Positions 43,409 through 53,026 of a stretch of DNA of 64,000 bases are shown here, piece by piece. Position numbers and translations under genes: made by a program. Positions within the stretch are counted from its first letter, which is position 1, and every line of letters begins with the position of its first letter. The notes beneath the pieces were generated by a model. The model did not search any database. It saw only the letters and a program-made list of their open reading frames with translations, and was not told where the DNA came from. Origin of the DNA: Salinispira pacifica (GTDB taxonomy: Bacteria; Spirochaetota; Spirochaetia; DSM-27196; Salinispiraceae); the NCBI RefSeq assembly GCF_000507245.1, contig NC_023035.1:3267570-3331569 (forward strand), written 5' to 3'.

Positions 43409-45796
43409 TCACTTCTCCCCCTTCCCCAAGCACTTCAAGCACCACCGGCGGAGGTGAGCCGTCACTGTCCCGCCCCCGGTTTGAATTACTTCAATTTCAA
43501 CGTCGGTGCCCCGGAACCTGCGCCGCAGACTGAATCCCTTCCATTCCGCAGGAACAACCGGCTGAATTATCAACCCGTCGTAGTCGGGGCGTATACCCAG
43601 TATCCACTGGGTGATCGCATAATAATTCCAGGCCGCGGTACCGGTGAGCCAGGAGTTTTTTCCTTCCCCGGGTTTATACGCATCTTTTCCGGCGATCATC
43701 TGACAATAGACGTAGGGCTCAACCCGGTGCAGTTCGCTGATCTCTTCAAGATATGCCGGAGCGATTTTCCCGTAATACTCAAAGGCCCTGTCTCCCCGGC
43801 CGATCCTGGTTTCACCGATCATCACCCATGGATTGTTGTGACAGAATATGCCGGCATTTTCTTTATATCCCGCCGGGTAGGTTGATATTTCCCCGTACTC
43901 TATATAGTAGCGGGTGAAGGCGGGATTCAGTATCACCATTCCATACGGGGTGTCCAGACGCTCCTTGACCGCATCCAGTGCTTTCCGGGGATATCCCTGT
44001 TCTTTACCGATTTCGGCCATGGTGCAAAAGCCCTGTGACTCAATGAAAATCTTACCCTCTTCATTCTGATCACTTCCAACGGGTTTGCCGTAATGATCGT
44101 AGGCTCTCAGGTACCAGTCGCCGTCCCAGCCATGTTCAATAACCGATGCCTCCATGGCATCCACATGCACTCCGGCCTCATCGGCAAGCTCATGTTTCCC
44201 CAGATGGCGGGCCAGTCTGATATATTCCCGGCCGTACAGAACAAACAGTCCGGCGATCATTAAAGATTCAGCAGTGCCCCCGGCCTGGTTCTCGGTGGTC
44301 TGGAACGATTCGTTGGGATCGCTGGAGAAGCAGTTCAGGTTCAGACAGTCGTTCCAATCGGCCCGGCCGATAAGCGGCAGTCCGTGGGGGCCCAGATTAT
44401 TCACGACATGGGTAAACGATGCGGAAAGATGATCAAAAAGCGGCAGAGCCTTGCTCTCATCGTTGTCAAAAGGCACCTGCTCATCCAGGATGCTGAAATC
44501 ACCTGTTTCCTTGATATACGTCACAGTTGATAGAATAAGCCACACCGGATCATCATTGAAATTTCCCCCGATGGCGTCGTTTCCCCGTTTGGTAAGAGGC
44601 TGATACTGATGATATGCAGAACCGTCCGGCAGCTGGGTGGCGGCAATATCCAGAATCCGCTGCCTGGAGCGCTGTGGAGCCATGTGCACAAACCCGATCA
44701 GATCCTGGTTGGAATCCCGGAATCCCATCCCCCGGCCGATTCCCGTCTCAAAGCCCGAAGCCGAGCGGGACATGTTGAAGGTGACCATATTCTGATACTG
44801 GTTCCAGATATTCACCATCCTGTCCAGCTTTTCATCTCCCGAGTCCAGAACAAAGCGGGACAGCAGATCATCCCAGTAGCTCTTCAAATCATCAAAAGCC
44901 CGGTCCACGTCAGAAGCATTCCGGTAGCGACCGATGATCTCTTTCGCCGGTTTTTTATTGATAATCCCCTTGGACTCCCATTTCTCCTCTTCGGGAAGCT
45001 CAACATAGCCCAGGACAAACACCAACTCTCTGGTTTCCCCGGGCTTCAGTTCCAGCTCCAGGAAATGGCTTGCAATAGGAGACCAGCCGTGGGCCACACT
45101 GTTCCCCGGAGTTCCTTCCCGTACACGCCGGGGCTCTTGAAATCCGTTGTACAGCCCCAGGAAGCTCTCCCGGTCTGTATCAAAGCCCTGAATTTTCTCA
45201 TTCACCGAGTAAAAGGCATAATGGTTACGACGCTCCTTGTACTCGGTTTTATGGTAGATGACCCCATCCTCAATTTCCACCTCCCCAGTGGAGAGGTTTC
45301 TCTGGAGGTTATTCATATCATCTTCCGCATTCCACAGACACCACTCGGCCAGGCTGAAAAGTTTTACCGATTTTTTGCTTTGACCCTCATTGGTCAGACT
45401 GAGTTTCTGAACCTCCGCTTTCTCACCCAGGGGAACCATATAGAGGATGCGGGCACGGAGATCGTTCTTCACACTGTTGAACCGGGTATAGCCCATGCCG
45501 TGACGGCATTCGTATTCATCAAGATCACTCTTCACCGGCTTCCAGCCGGGACTCCACAGAGCATCACCATCTGAGATATAAAAATATCGGCCCCCGTCAT
45601 CAACAGGAACGTTATTGTAGCGGTATCGGGTAAGCCTCCGGAACTTTGCATCCCGGTAGAAGCTGTATCCACCTGCGGTATTGGATATCAGCGAGAAAAA
45701 ATCCTCGTTTCCCAGATAATTGATCCAGGGGTACGGGGTCTGGGGATTGGTAATCACATATTCCCGCCGCGCATCGTCGAAGTGTCCGTATTTCAT
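43409..45796 (-). CDS. GH94 cellobiose phosphorylase (C-terminus frameshifted)
   Basis: 795 residues as read. It splits cellobiose with phosphate into glucose 1-phosphate and glucose in the cytoplasm. The N-terminus ([40 protein letters not shown]) and the catalytic Asp region ([14 protein letters not shown]) match cellobiose phosphorylases closely. The last about 20 residues ([11 protein letters not shown]) look wrong. The other frame gives a natural ending ([20 protein letters not shown] ...) and a stop at 43329-43331. One base is probably missing at the GGGGGCGGG near 43470. Loss affects only the tail, so activity is possible. Confidence 0.92.
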   Translation of the reverse strand: MKYGHFDDARREYVITNPQTPYPWINYLGNEDFFSLISNTAGGYSFYRDAKFRRLTRYRYNNVPVDDGGRYFYISDGDALWSPGWKPVKSDLDEYECRHGMGYTRFNSVKNDLRARILYMVPLGEKAEVQKLSLTNEGQSKKSVKLFSLAEWCLWNAEDDMNNLQRNLSTGEVEIEDGVIYHKTEYKERRNHYAFYSVNEKIQGFDTDRESFLGLYNGFQEPRRVREGTPGNSVAHGWSPIASHFLELELKPGETRELVFVLGYVELPEEEKWESKGIINKKPAKEIIGRYRNASDVDRAFDDLKSYWDDLLSRFVLDSGDEKLDRMVNIWNQYQNMVTFNMSRSASGFETGIGRGMGFRDSNQDLIGFVHMAPQRSRQRILDIAATQLPDGSAYHQYQPLTKRGNDAIGGNFNDDPVWLILSTVTYIKETGDFSILDEQVPFDNDESKALPLFDHLSASFTHVVNNLGPHGLPLIGRADWNDCLNLNCFSSDPNESFQTTENQAGGTAESLMIAGLFVLYGREYIRLARHLGKHELADEAGVHVDAMEASVIEHGWDGDWYLRAYDHYGKPVGSDQNEEGKIFIESQGFCTMAEIGKEQGYPRKALDAVKERLDTPYGMVILNPAFTRYYIEYGEISTYPAGYKENAGIFCHNNPWVMIGETRIGRGDRAFEYYGKIAPAYLEEISELHRVEPYVYCQMIAGKDAYKPGEGKNSWLTGTAAWNYYAITQWILGIRPDYDGLIIQPVVPAEWKGFSLRRRFRGTDVEIEVIQTGGGTVTAHLRRWCLKCLGKGEK

Positions 45797-45829
45797 TATT
45801 CCTTCCTCGTATTCTATTCTTTGCTGCAG

Positions 45830-46840
45830 TTATTGCATTGATGTTGTGGTCTTGGCTCCGGCGTGCTCAAAGGCATCCAGGCCGGTTTTCAATCCCCGAA
45901 GGGTGAACTCATCAAAGCTGTCCACGGCATATAGTCTGTTGGCATGGAGACAGGCTGCGCCGTAGGCAGACGCATACTCTCCCTGCCGGGCTTCCCGGAT
46001 CTGGAAAGCAGGAGTGCCCGAATAGGACCAGTTCTCCGCCACCGCCCGGTGAAGGCATTCGGCGAGTTCGTCCTGAAACCCCTGAATATCGCCGCCCACA
46101 ATCACCGTGTGAATATTCAGACTGTTAATCAGCAGGGCGATATTCCGGCCCATCTCCAGGAAAAGCCGGGAACGAGTATCTCGATTGGTTGAAAGATCAA
46201 GCAGCCGGGATGAAGGGATGGAAAACTGGGTGTCCGACCCCTCCTGCCAATAGACGCTGCGGAATTCACCTGAGGTATGATCAACCCCCTGGTGCACCCG
46301 GGAGTCCAGGGCCAGCCCGAGTCCCAGGGATAACCTGGGACGCTCCGCAGGAGCATCACGGAACAGCTCCGATTCTATGAGCATGAACAGTGCGTCCCCC
46401 AGCTCCCGATAGCGGGAGGCGAACAGTTCCCCGCCGATTGCCGCATTTGCATCATTTTCAAGCATCACCGGTACACCAAACAGCCGGGCGAACCGCTCCT
46501 CAAGGGCAGCATCTTCCTCCGCCCCCAGAAGCCGGGAACGTTTCAGCAGCCCCCGCTGCTGGTCCACAATTCCCGACATGGCCACACCCACGCCCAGCAG
46601 CGGCGGACAGGCACCTTCCCCTTCGCCCGCTGCCGCAGGCGGTGCTGAAGACGGTTCGGCTGCAGACGATCCTGCCGCAGACGGGCCCGGTTCACATGCT
46701 CCTGCTTCAAACACATACGCATACTCATTCAGTAAAAACCGGGCTGCTTCATCCGCCAGGGATTCGGGAGTGAACCCGCCCCTGATGCCCCGGGAAACAT
46801 CCCGGTATTCCTCTGCAGAATGAGATCCCGCAGAGATTAC
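45830..46840 (-). pseudogene. ROK-family repressor, C-terminal part (frameshift at 46842-46847)
   Basis: Holds the ROK domain: GVGVAMSGIVDQQRG, LENDANAAIGGELFAS, INSLNIHTVIVGGDIQGF. The part before it is an Ala/Ser/Pro/Glu-rich insertion (about 30 residues, EPGPSAAGSSAAEPSSAPPA) not found in ordinary ROK proteins. It is the continuation of the HTH part upstream; a seventh G in the minus-strand GGGGGG run would join them. The GH94 gene begins 34 bases downstream, so both share a transcript. Confidence 0.85.
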
Positions 46841-47145
46841 GCCCCCCGGGCATCGCTGATCACCACCCTGAGCATATCCGGCAGAAGTTCAACCCCCATG
46901 CTGCATGCCCGGTCCTTCCTGATACTCAGCACCAACGGCCGCCGTCCGCTTCCCCCGGAGTGGAGCTCGTCCGGACGCTCCTCAATAATCCCGGCCTCAA
47001 TGAGGCGGTTCACAATAATGGTCACCGTGGATTTGTCCAGACCGAGATTGCTCGCCAGAAGCTTCCGGCTGATCCGGCTTCCGGACCACACCCACCTGAG
47101 AATTCTGTTGGTGTTCAACTGTGCACTCTTCTGATGCGCAGGCAT
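46837..47145 (-). pseudogene. ROK-family repressor, N-terminal HTH part
   Basis: Residues 1-102 carry the winged HTH (ISRKLLASNLGLDKSTVTIIVNRLIEAGII) and the start of the ROK fold (GRRPLVLSI, MGVELLPDMLRVVISDARG). The frame then stops in GCGTAA directly after a run of six G. Restoring one base reads on into VISAGSHSAEEYRD and the ROK domain. If the break is real, a free HTH fragment is made that may still bind DNA. Confidence 0.85.
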
Positions 47146-47414
47146 GCTCCCTCCCTGTCCGCCGGATTCGATTGCAATTTTTTGTTGAATAGTTCAACTA
47201 ATTAGCTATGTTATAAATTGCTTTTTCCCTGTCGTCAAGGCCGGCACAGGGTTTTACTGCTGAAAATGCGGTACTCTCAGGCGAATCTCGTGCCGCCCGG
47301 CACCACCAACCCCTGGCCGCGGGCCCCCGGGCGCCCCGGGTCAGGTCCCGCCCGGCACTACCCGGCCCCGCCCGGCAAAGCTGCGCCGCCGCCGGGCATG
47401 TTCAGCGCCGGCGG
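47146..47414. other. Gap with ROK operator candidate and GC-rich fill
   Basis: The half next to the ROK gene is AT-rich and carries the inverted repeats at 47184-47200. The half next to GH1 (47290-47400) is made of CCCGG, GGGCCCCCGGG and CGCCG words with no gene seen. Confidence 0.55.
47184..47200. promoter_or_regulatory. Operator-like inverted repeats upstream of the second ROK gene
   Basis: GTTGAA-TAG-TTCAAC (47184-47198) and the overlapping TAGTT-C-AACTA (47190-47200) are both perfect. They share the TAGTTxAACTA core with the operator at 40141 and lie about 40 bases upstream of the ROK start. Probably an autoregulatory site. Confidence 0.55.
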
Positions 47415-48797
47415 CTACAGATCCGCTCCATTGTTCCCGATCACTCCGGAATACCAGTGGAACGAGTCCTTGGGCGTACGTTTGAAGTCGGAGAAATCCA
47501 CATGAACCAGGCCGAATCTGTGGCGGTAACCTTCAGCCCATTCGAAATTATCCATCAGAGACCAGTGAAAGTATCCCAGGACATCCGCCCCTGCGGCGGA
47601 GGCATCCTTCAGGGAGCCGAGATATCGTTTGGTGAAGTCGATTCTGTAGGCATCGTGAACTTTGCCGTCGGTCTGCACCCAATCGTGGCCGCTCATACCG
47701 TTTTCGGTGATCACCACCGGAATATTGTAGCGCTCATGAAAGAAGCGGGGCACCCAGTAGAGGGCCCTGGGGGTGACCGGCCATTGAAAATGGGTTCTGG
47801 GATAGCCGGCCCCAAGATCATCGGTCTGGCGAATTTCCGGCTCTCCATGGGAGTCGTACACCGCCCGTGCCCAGCTGTGGTACACGTTCAGACCGCAGAA
47901 TCCCAGCGGAGCGCTGATGTGCTTCAAATCTTCTTCCCAGCCCTCGGGAAGGTGTTGACCGTGGGTTTTCAGGTAGGCGTCGGGATATTTTCCCAGAAAA
48001 ACCGGATCGTTCCACAATGCGGTGCCGAATCCGAAATGGGGCTCGTCAACAAAAGAAAACTGGGCTTCCCTGGCGGCGTCCACCAGCCGCTGGTCGGTCT
48101 CATCGGCAGGCTCCACCCCGCCCACCGCCGGGGCCCATCCGATATTCAGGGCATCGGCGCCGTTTACGCAATTGGATTTCAGCTGCTCAACCGCCATACC
48201 GTGGGCGCTGAGTACATGCTGAATGATCCGCACCATATCTTCAGGGGGGAGCTTGAGTCCCGGTGCATGAATCCCCATGTCGTGCCCCAGGGTGGTGAAC
48301 ATCTGGGGTTCATTCAGGGTGATCCAGTTATCCACCCTGTCGGAGAAGCGTTTGGAGAGAAGAGCGGCGTATTCGCCGAACCATTTGGGGCTGTCCGGGT
48401 TCAGCCAGCCGCCCCGGTAAAACAGCTCCAGAGGGTAATCCCAGTGAAACATGGTAATAAACGGCGTAATATCCGCCTCAAGAAGGGCATCGATGAGTCT
48501 GTCGTAAAACTCCACACCCCGCTCTTCCACCGCTCCGGTTCCCCGGGGCAGCACACGGGGCCAGCTCAGGGAGAAACGGTATGCATTGATGCCCAGATCT
48601 TTCATCAGGCTGATATCTTGTTCAAGATGATGATAATGATCACAGGCGCTGTTTCCGGTATCGCCCCCGGCAATTTTCTGATCCCAGTTCACCATCCGGT
48701 CCCAAACGGAACGGCCCTTTCCGTCTTCGTTCCACGCCCCTTCTATCTGATACGAGGCAGTAGAAGCCCCCCAGTAAAAATCTTCCCGAAATGCCAT
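47415..48797 (-). CDS. GH1 beta-glucosidase
   Basis: 460 residues from the ATG at 48797, where GGAGGAGACGTT gives a strong ribosome binding site. No signal peptide, so it works in the cytoplasm. GH1 landmarks: FYWGASTASYQIEGAWNEDG, the acid/base Glu in ITLNEPQM, the nucleophile Glu in VITENGMSGHD and the C-terminal YFHWSLMDNFEWAEGY. It would hydrolyse cellobiose and other beta-glucosides, complementing the phosphorolytic route. A TTAGTT half-site lies about 57 bases upstream. Confidence 0.95.
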   Translation of the reverse strand: MAFREDFYWGASTASYQIEGAWNEDGKGRSVWDRMVNWDQKIAGGDTGNSACDHYHHLEQDISLMKDLGINAYRFSLSWPRVLPRGTGAVEERGVEFYDRLIDALLEADITPFITMFHWDYPLELFYRGGWLNPDSPKWFGEYAALLSKRFSDRVDNWITLNEPQMFTTLGHDMGIHAPGLKLPPEDMVRIIQHVLSAHGMAVEQLKSNCVNGADALNIGWAPAVGGVEPADETDQRLVDAAREAQFSFVDEPHFGFGTALWNDPVFLGKYPDAYLKTHGQHLPEGWEEDLKHISAPLGFCGLNVYHSWARAVYDSHGEPEIRQTDDLGAGYPRTHFQWPVTPRALYWVPRFFHERYNIPVVITENGMSGHDWVQTDGKVHDAYRIDFTKRYLGSLKDASAAGADVLGYFHWSLMDNFEWAEGYRHRFGLVHVDFSDFKRTPKDSFHWYSGVIGNNGADL

Positions 48798-48853
48798 AAC
48801 GTCTCCTCCCACCGGGACGGGCACCCGCCCACGGATCTATATTCTTTTACATA

Positions 48854-48859
48854 AACTAA
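48854..48859. promoter_or_regulatory. TTAGTT half-site upstream of GH1
   Basis: AACTAA at 48854-48859, in an AT-rich patch ACTAACTATTAAAAAC. On the minus strand it reads TTAGTTTAT, similar to one arm of the ROK operator at 40141. Only a half-site is recognisable. Confidence 0.35.
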
Positions 48860-49012
48860 CTATTAAAAACTATATTATCAGCACTTGTTTGCGGATGGAA
48901 GCCTTGGATGAGAATTTCATGAAAATTTTCATTTTCACTGGCAGCGAAAGGCCGATTTTCGTATCATACTCATAACGAGTCCGGAGTCCCGCAGCTTCGG
49001 AAGGAGATATAT

Positions 49013-49267
49013 ATGCTTGAACTCAATCTTCCTGCCCATGCAGGCTATGAGGATATGATAACACGGGCCGACGCATCAGGCCTTCAGATCAGTGTTATCC
49101 GGGATGCAACCCTGGAAGGTCCGATTCTCCGTGACGAAGTAGTATTTGTACGGGGACGGGGGGAAATTTACCGGGAGCTTGACCGTCTATCCAATATCGA
49201 AACCGGGGAACCCGGAAGCGGTCCGGAGGATCTCAGGGAAGAAACAACTCTTCTTGACCGGAACTGA
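49013..49267 (+). CDS. Small hypothetical protein (84 residues)
   Basis: GGAAGGAGATATAT precedes the ATG, a strong ribosome binding site. Soluble, acidic, with a predicted beta-alpha N-terminal half (LQISVIRDATLEG) and a disordered-looking C-terminus (ETGEPGSGPEDLREE). Its end overlaps the convergent kinase gene by 35 bases. No family recognised. Confidence 0.65.
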   Translation: MLELNLPAHAGYEDMITRADASGLQISVIRDATLEGPILRDEVVFVRGRGEIYRELDRLSNIETGEPGSGPEDLREETTLLDRN

Positions 49268-49877
49268 GAGCACGGATGACCCGTTCGCTTACTCTGTCGA
49301 TGTCCGACGGATTTGAGCGCACATCTATTCTGTTCATATCCAGACTCAGGACGGGACAGTAGCTCCAGTTCCGTATCCATTCATCATACAGCTCATTCAG
49401 CTGTTCAAGATACGAAGCCGGTATCTCTTTTTCAAACTCACGCCCTCTCAGGGCGATCCGCTTTTTCAGTGTGGGCACCGATGCTTCCAGATACACAATC
49501 AGATCCGGTGCGCCCAAGAGCTCAACTATCAGCTCATAAAATTTCCAGTAGGTATGGAAATCCCTGTCGTCTATGTACCCCTGCCGTGCCAGGTTCCTGG
49601 CAAAAATATTGGCATCTTCATACACAGAACGGTCCTGGACCACCGAACCGCTGTAATGCTGCAGCCGCCTGTGCATCTCCAGACGGTCTGCCAGGAAAAA
49701 CATCTGGGAATGATACGCCCATGCGGACATATCAGCATAAAAATCTTTCAGATAGGGGTTCTCCCCCACCGGCTCATAATATGCCTTCCAGTTCAATTTC
49801 CGGGAAAGGAGCTCCACCAGAGTGCTTTTCCCCGCACCGATATTTCCTGCAACTACAATGTATTGTTTTTTTTCCAT
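49233..49877 (-). CDS. Deoxynucleoside kinase (dGK/dAK/dCK family)
   Basis: 214 residues, normal size. P-loop GNIGAGKS (about 11-18), substrate region YYEPVGENPYL, the DRS motif (VVQDRSVYED, about 79-88) and the lid arginines in LKKRIALRGREFE are present. It phosphorylates deoxynucleosides for nucleotide salvage in the cytoplasm; which base is preferred cannot be told by eye. Thirty bases separate it from the regulator gene on the same strand. Confidence 0.9.
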   Translation of the reverse strand: MEKKQYIVVAGNIGAGKSTLVELLSRKLNWKAYYEPVGENPYLKDFYADMSAWAYHSQMFFLADRLEMHRRLQHYSGSVVQDRSVYEDANIFARNLARQGYIDDRDFHTYWKFYELIVELLGAPDLIVYLEASVPTLKKRIALRGREFEKEIPASYLEQLNELYDEWIRNWSYCPVLSLDMNRIDVRSNPSDIDRVSERVIRALSSGQEELFLP

Positions 49878-49907
49878 ACCCTGCCGGACCTGAGAAATGT
49901 GCCGGAA

Positions 49908-50891
49908 TTACAGAAGCTTATCCAGCATTGAGACGGCCTCCACGCCTCGCTGGGCGAAGGCATCGGCATTGATCTTTTGCCACAACCCCTGTTCGTGGGC
50001 AAACGCCTGACCGCCCACCAGTATAAGGGGTTTTTTGGTCTCGCTGGAACTCTTCAGGGCCGATATGAGCATTTCTGCGGAATGAAGATTGTACGGCATG
50101 GTGACCGACAGTCCGACCACATCCGGGGTGAAGCTTTTAATTGCCTCGGCAGCCTCGGGACCGGGAAGATAGGTCCCCAGGTACATCACATCCCAGCCTT
50201 CCATGTACAGATAGTCGCAGACCATCATCAGGCCGATACCGTGCATCTCCCCGTTCACCACAACTCCCAGAAACCGCTTGTTTCTGGAGGGCTTGCGTTT
50301 CATGTAGCCCCGGAGCAGACCCATGCAGGACATAATGCTTTGGGAGATGCTGTGTTCCTGATGGATGGCCAGTTTGCCCTCGGCCCACAGCTCACCTGAG
50401 CGGTAGAGTACCGGTTCAAGAATATCCCGGTAAATGGCGCTCACAGGAAGGCCGAGGTAGGCAATTTCATTTATGCGGTTGATGGCCACCACGGGTTTCC
50501 CGTTGGCCGCAAGATCGATGTACTGTTTCACTTCATACGACGGATCCACGTGCTTTGCGGTCTGATACATTTCCAGGGGAGGATTGACGCCCCGGATATC
50601 AGGATCCGATTCAAGGTAGCGGCCTCCGCCTTCCCCTGAATTGCCGAAACTGCTGATGGTACGGTTATCCGCATGAACCCGTGTGCTCAGCCCGTCATCC
50701 CGTCCCAGAAGCTCGTCTACGCTCACCTCAAGAACTTCCGCGATCCTCAGAAGAGATTCGGTATCGGGACTGCGGTTGCCCTGCTCGTAGTTGGCAATGG
50801 CCGTCTGCCCGATATCCAGAGCTTCGCCCAATTGCCGCTGGGTCATTCCCCGGCGCTTTCGTAATGTTTTCAGGTTTTCTGCCAGTCCCAT
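49908..50891 (-). CDS. XRE-type regulator with CarH-like B12-binding sensor
   Basis: 327 residues. N-terminal XRE HTH (about 5-62; MTQRQLGEALDIGQTAIANYEQG). A linker is followed by a helical cap domain (about 110-205) with W169-x9-E179-H180, the Wx9EH signature of light-sensing CarH/LitR proteins. The cobalamin domain (about 205-327) has E215-x-H217-x-x-G220, whose His binds cobalt, then VVGLSVTMP and LILVGGQAF. Known CarH regulators use a MerR-type HTH; here an XRE domain replaces it. It may therefore be a B12-dependent light or cobalamin switch. No obvious carotenoid gene is nearby. Confidence 0.88.
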   Translation of the reverse strand: MGLAENLKTLRKRRGMTQRQLGEALDIGQTAIANYEQGNRSPDTESLLRIAEVLEVSVDELLGRDDGLSTRVHADNRTISSFGNSGEGGGRYLESDPDIRGVNPPLEMYQTAKHVDPSYEVKQYIDLAANGKPVVAINRINEIAYLGLPVSAIYRDILEPVLYRSGELWAEGKLAIHQEHSISQSIMSCMGLLRGYMKRKPSRNKRFLGVVVNGEMHGIGLMMVCDYLYMEGWDVMYLGTYLPGPEAAEAIKSFTPDVVGLSVTMPYNLHSAEMLISALKSSSETKKPLILVGGQAFAHEQGLWQKINADAFAQRGVEAVSMLDKLL

Positions 50892-51074
50892 TCTTGTAGT
50901 ATAGATAAAATATCACGAAGTGTGAATATAATTCCGATCTCTGTTTGTATTTCTTTTCATCTCTTCCATGGGTAGAAAAACCACTATATACTTATGCGGG
51001 GAATATATTTCATGGCATTAGGCATTTTAAAACAACACAATAGCAAGAGCTGAAACAAGCTGAAGGAATTACCA

Positions 51075-51722
51075 ATGAGCATTCGCTTCCGCCTATATCT
51101 TCAATCATTTTTGGCCGTCCTGGGCATGCTGGCAGCAGTGGCCATCTTTCTATTTATGCAGAGTTCAGTGGGACGCATTCAAAACCTTATCAGCAGCGGA
51201 ACCTCTGCTGTGAACAGCTGGAACTCCTTCTCCCACGCAACCAAGGATGTACTTTACCGCCCGGGTGTTATCGCCAAACAGGCCGCCGTCTGGATAACCG
51301 AACGGGAAAACGGCATAGAAGCCATGAACAGATTTCTGTCCAACCCCATTTTTTCCCGCACCAGCGAGCAGACCCGCCGGGATTCCCAACAGCTTGCGGG
51401 CATGCTGGAGGAGATCAGCTCCCGGTCGGAGGAGATTATCGGGCTGATGAACTCCTACGAAGAAGCAATCAACGCAGACCGGGATATCGGGGGCGGATTG
51501 AGCTATAAACTGGGGTATTATCAGGCATCCGGAGACCTGAACCGGGTATTCCAAACCGGACGGATGCTGGAGCGTTCCATGCTCAACCTCATTCCCATGA
51601 TGCAGAACCTTGAAGGGGGACTCAGCACCCTGTTTTCCACCCTTGAAGAAGAGGTGCTTCGTACCGGAAGCCGGCTTCAGGCCATCGCAATGGCAATGGC
51701 GGGGCATTCGCCGCCGTGGTGA
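51075..51722 (+). pseudogene. Methyl-accepting chemotaxis protein, N-terminal part (frameshift in TM2)
   Basis: 215 residues as read. TM1 (about 10-28) is followed by a mainly helical periplasmic sensor of about 170 residues. The second membrane helix begins as [10 protein letters not shown] and breaks after GCGGGG (about 51697-51702), ending in HSPPW. One extra G would continue as [19 protein letters not shown], a perfect TM2. The start has only a modest ribosome binding site (GAAGGAATTACC). Confidence 0.88.
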
Positions 51723-52903
51723 TCATACTGTCCATCCTCATCGTCAGGAGCATTCTTAAGCTGATACGGCTGCTTGAGGCAGGAGTCCGACGGGCAGGAA
51801 ACCTCGATCTCACCGTTTCCTTTCCGGAAAGCAGGGATGAACTGGGACAGCTGGGCAGGCAGCTCAATGTTCTGTTCGCAAAGCTTCACGGCATAGTCGG
51901 CGAACTGAAACGCTTCTCCGCAGGCAGTCTGGAGAGCGACGGGACTCTAAACGAGTCGGTACAATCCATGACCGGGCTTCTCAACACCAACCGGGAACAC
52001 ATGCACAACCTGGAATTTTCCGCATCCAACCTGGGAGAACAGGTACAGCAGGTTCAGGAACAGACACAGGCCATTGAACACAGCGTGGAATCCATTAACC
52101 GTTTCATGGAAGAGCAAAGCGCTTCCGCCGACGAGAGCTCAGCGGCCATCGAGGAGATGGAAGCCAGCCTCCGAAGAATTGCAGAGATCATCAGCGCCAG
52201 GCACGGCGAACTTCTGGAGCTGGTGGAAAGCACCCGGAGCAGCCAGGAACAGGGAAAACTGAGCACCGAAACCATCAGCTCGGTGGCGGAAGATATCGAC
52301 GGACTGAACGAGATACTAACCGTTATTACCGGCGTTGCCAGCCAGACATCCTTATTATCCATGAACGCCGCCATCGAAAGCGCCCACGCAGGAGATGCAG
52401 GACGGGGATTCGCCGTGGTTGCAGAGGAAATCCGGAAACTCGCCGAAACCACCACCCAGCGTTCCAAAGAAATCAGGGAAAACCTGAAAAACATCATCGG
52501 TAAAATCCAGGGTGCCGAGGAAGCCAGCCTGAAAAATTTCGAATATCTTGAGCAGTCGGCCCAGCGACTGGTGCATTTCGCCCAGTCCATGGAAGAAATT
52601 CAGCAGTCCACCTCGGAAGTATCAACCGGAAGCCGTCAGGTGCTCACTGCAGCCAATGAGCTGAGCAACTCGGTAAACAGCAGCCGGGAAAGCAGCCGGA
52701 GCATTCAGAAATCCATCGGGGAGATCGGCCGGAACATCGGTACAGTCCAGGAGTTCAGCTCCCGGCTCAATGGAAGAGTAGGCGATATGCTGGATCATTC
52801 AGGGAAAATTCTGGAGCAGGTAAATCAGGTTGAAAATATCCAGCAGCACAACAGCAAGCAGATCCGCTCGCTGGGCTCAATGGTGGACGACTTCACCACC
52901 TGA
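51716..52903 (+). pseudogene. Methyl-accepting chemotaxis protein, HAMP and signalling part
   Basis: Continues the chemoreceptor: rest of TM2, HAMP domain ([23 protein letters not shown]) and the MCP signalling domain with hairpin tip [41 protein letters not shown]. Methylation-type Gln/Glu helices flank it. No own ribosome binding site was found, so this is the second half of one gene of about 610 residues. The sensed ligand is unknown. Confidence 0.88.
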
Positions 52904-52929
52904 ACCGATTCGCCTGAATCACTTGATTC

Positions 52930-52985
52930 CAGGGGCACCGGCACCGCTACCAGGAACAGATGCACCGGCACCAGGAACAGATGAG
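52930..52985. repeat. Imperfect direct repeats in intergenic gap
   Basis: CACCGGCACC and CCAGGAACAGATG each occur twice in this stretch, with slightly different spacing. They fill the short gap between the convergent chemoreceptor and GGDEF genes. Confidence 0.6.
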
Positions 52986-53026
52986 ATCCGGCGGGATCTG
53001 GAGGGAGCTCGGAGGCGAAAAGCTTC

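Noticed and set aside
47457-48854. 465-codon plus-strand frame opposite GH1
   Set aside because: GH1 on the minus strand has both catalytic motifs and a strong ribosome binding site; the antisense frame is a codon-bias shadow.
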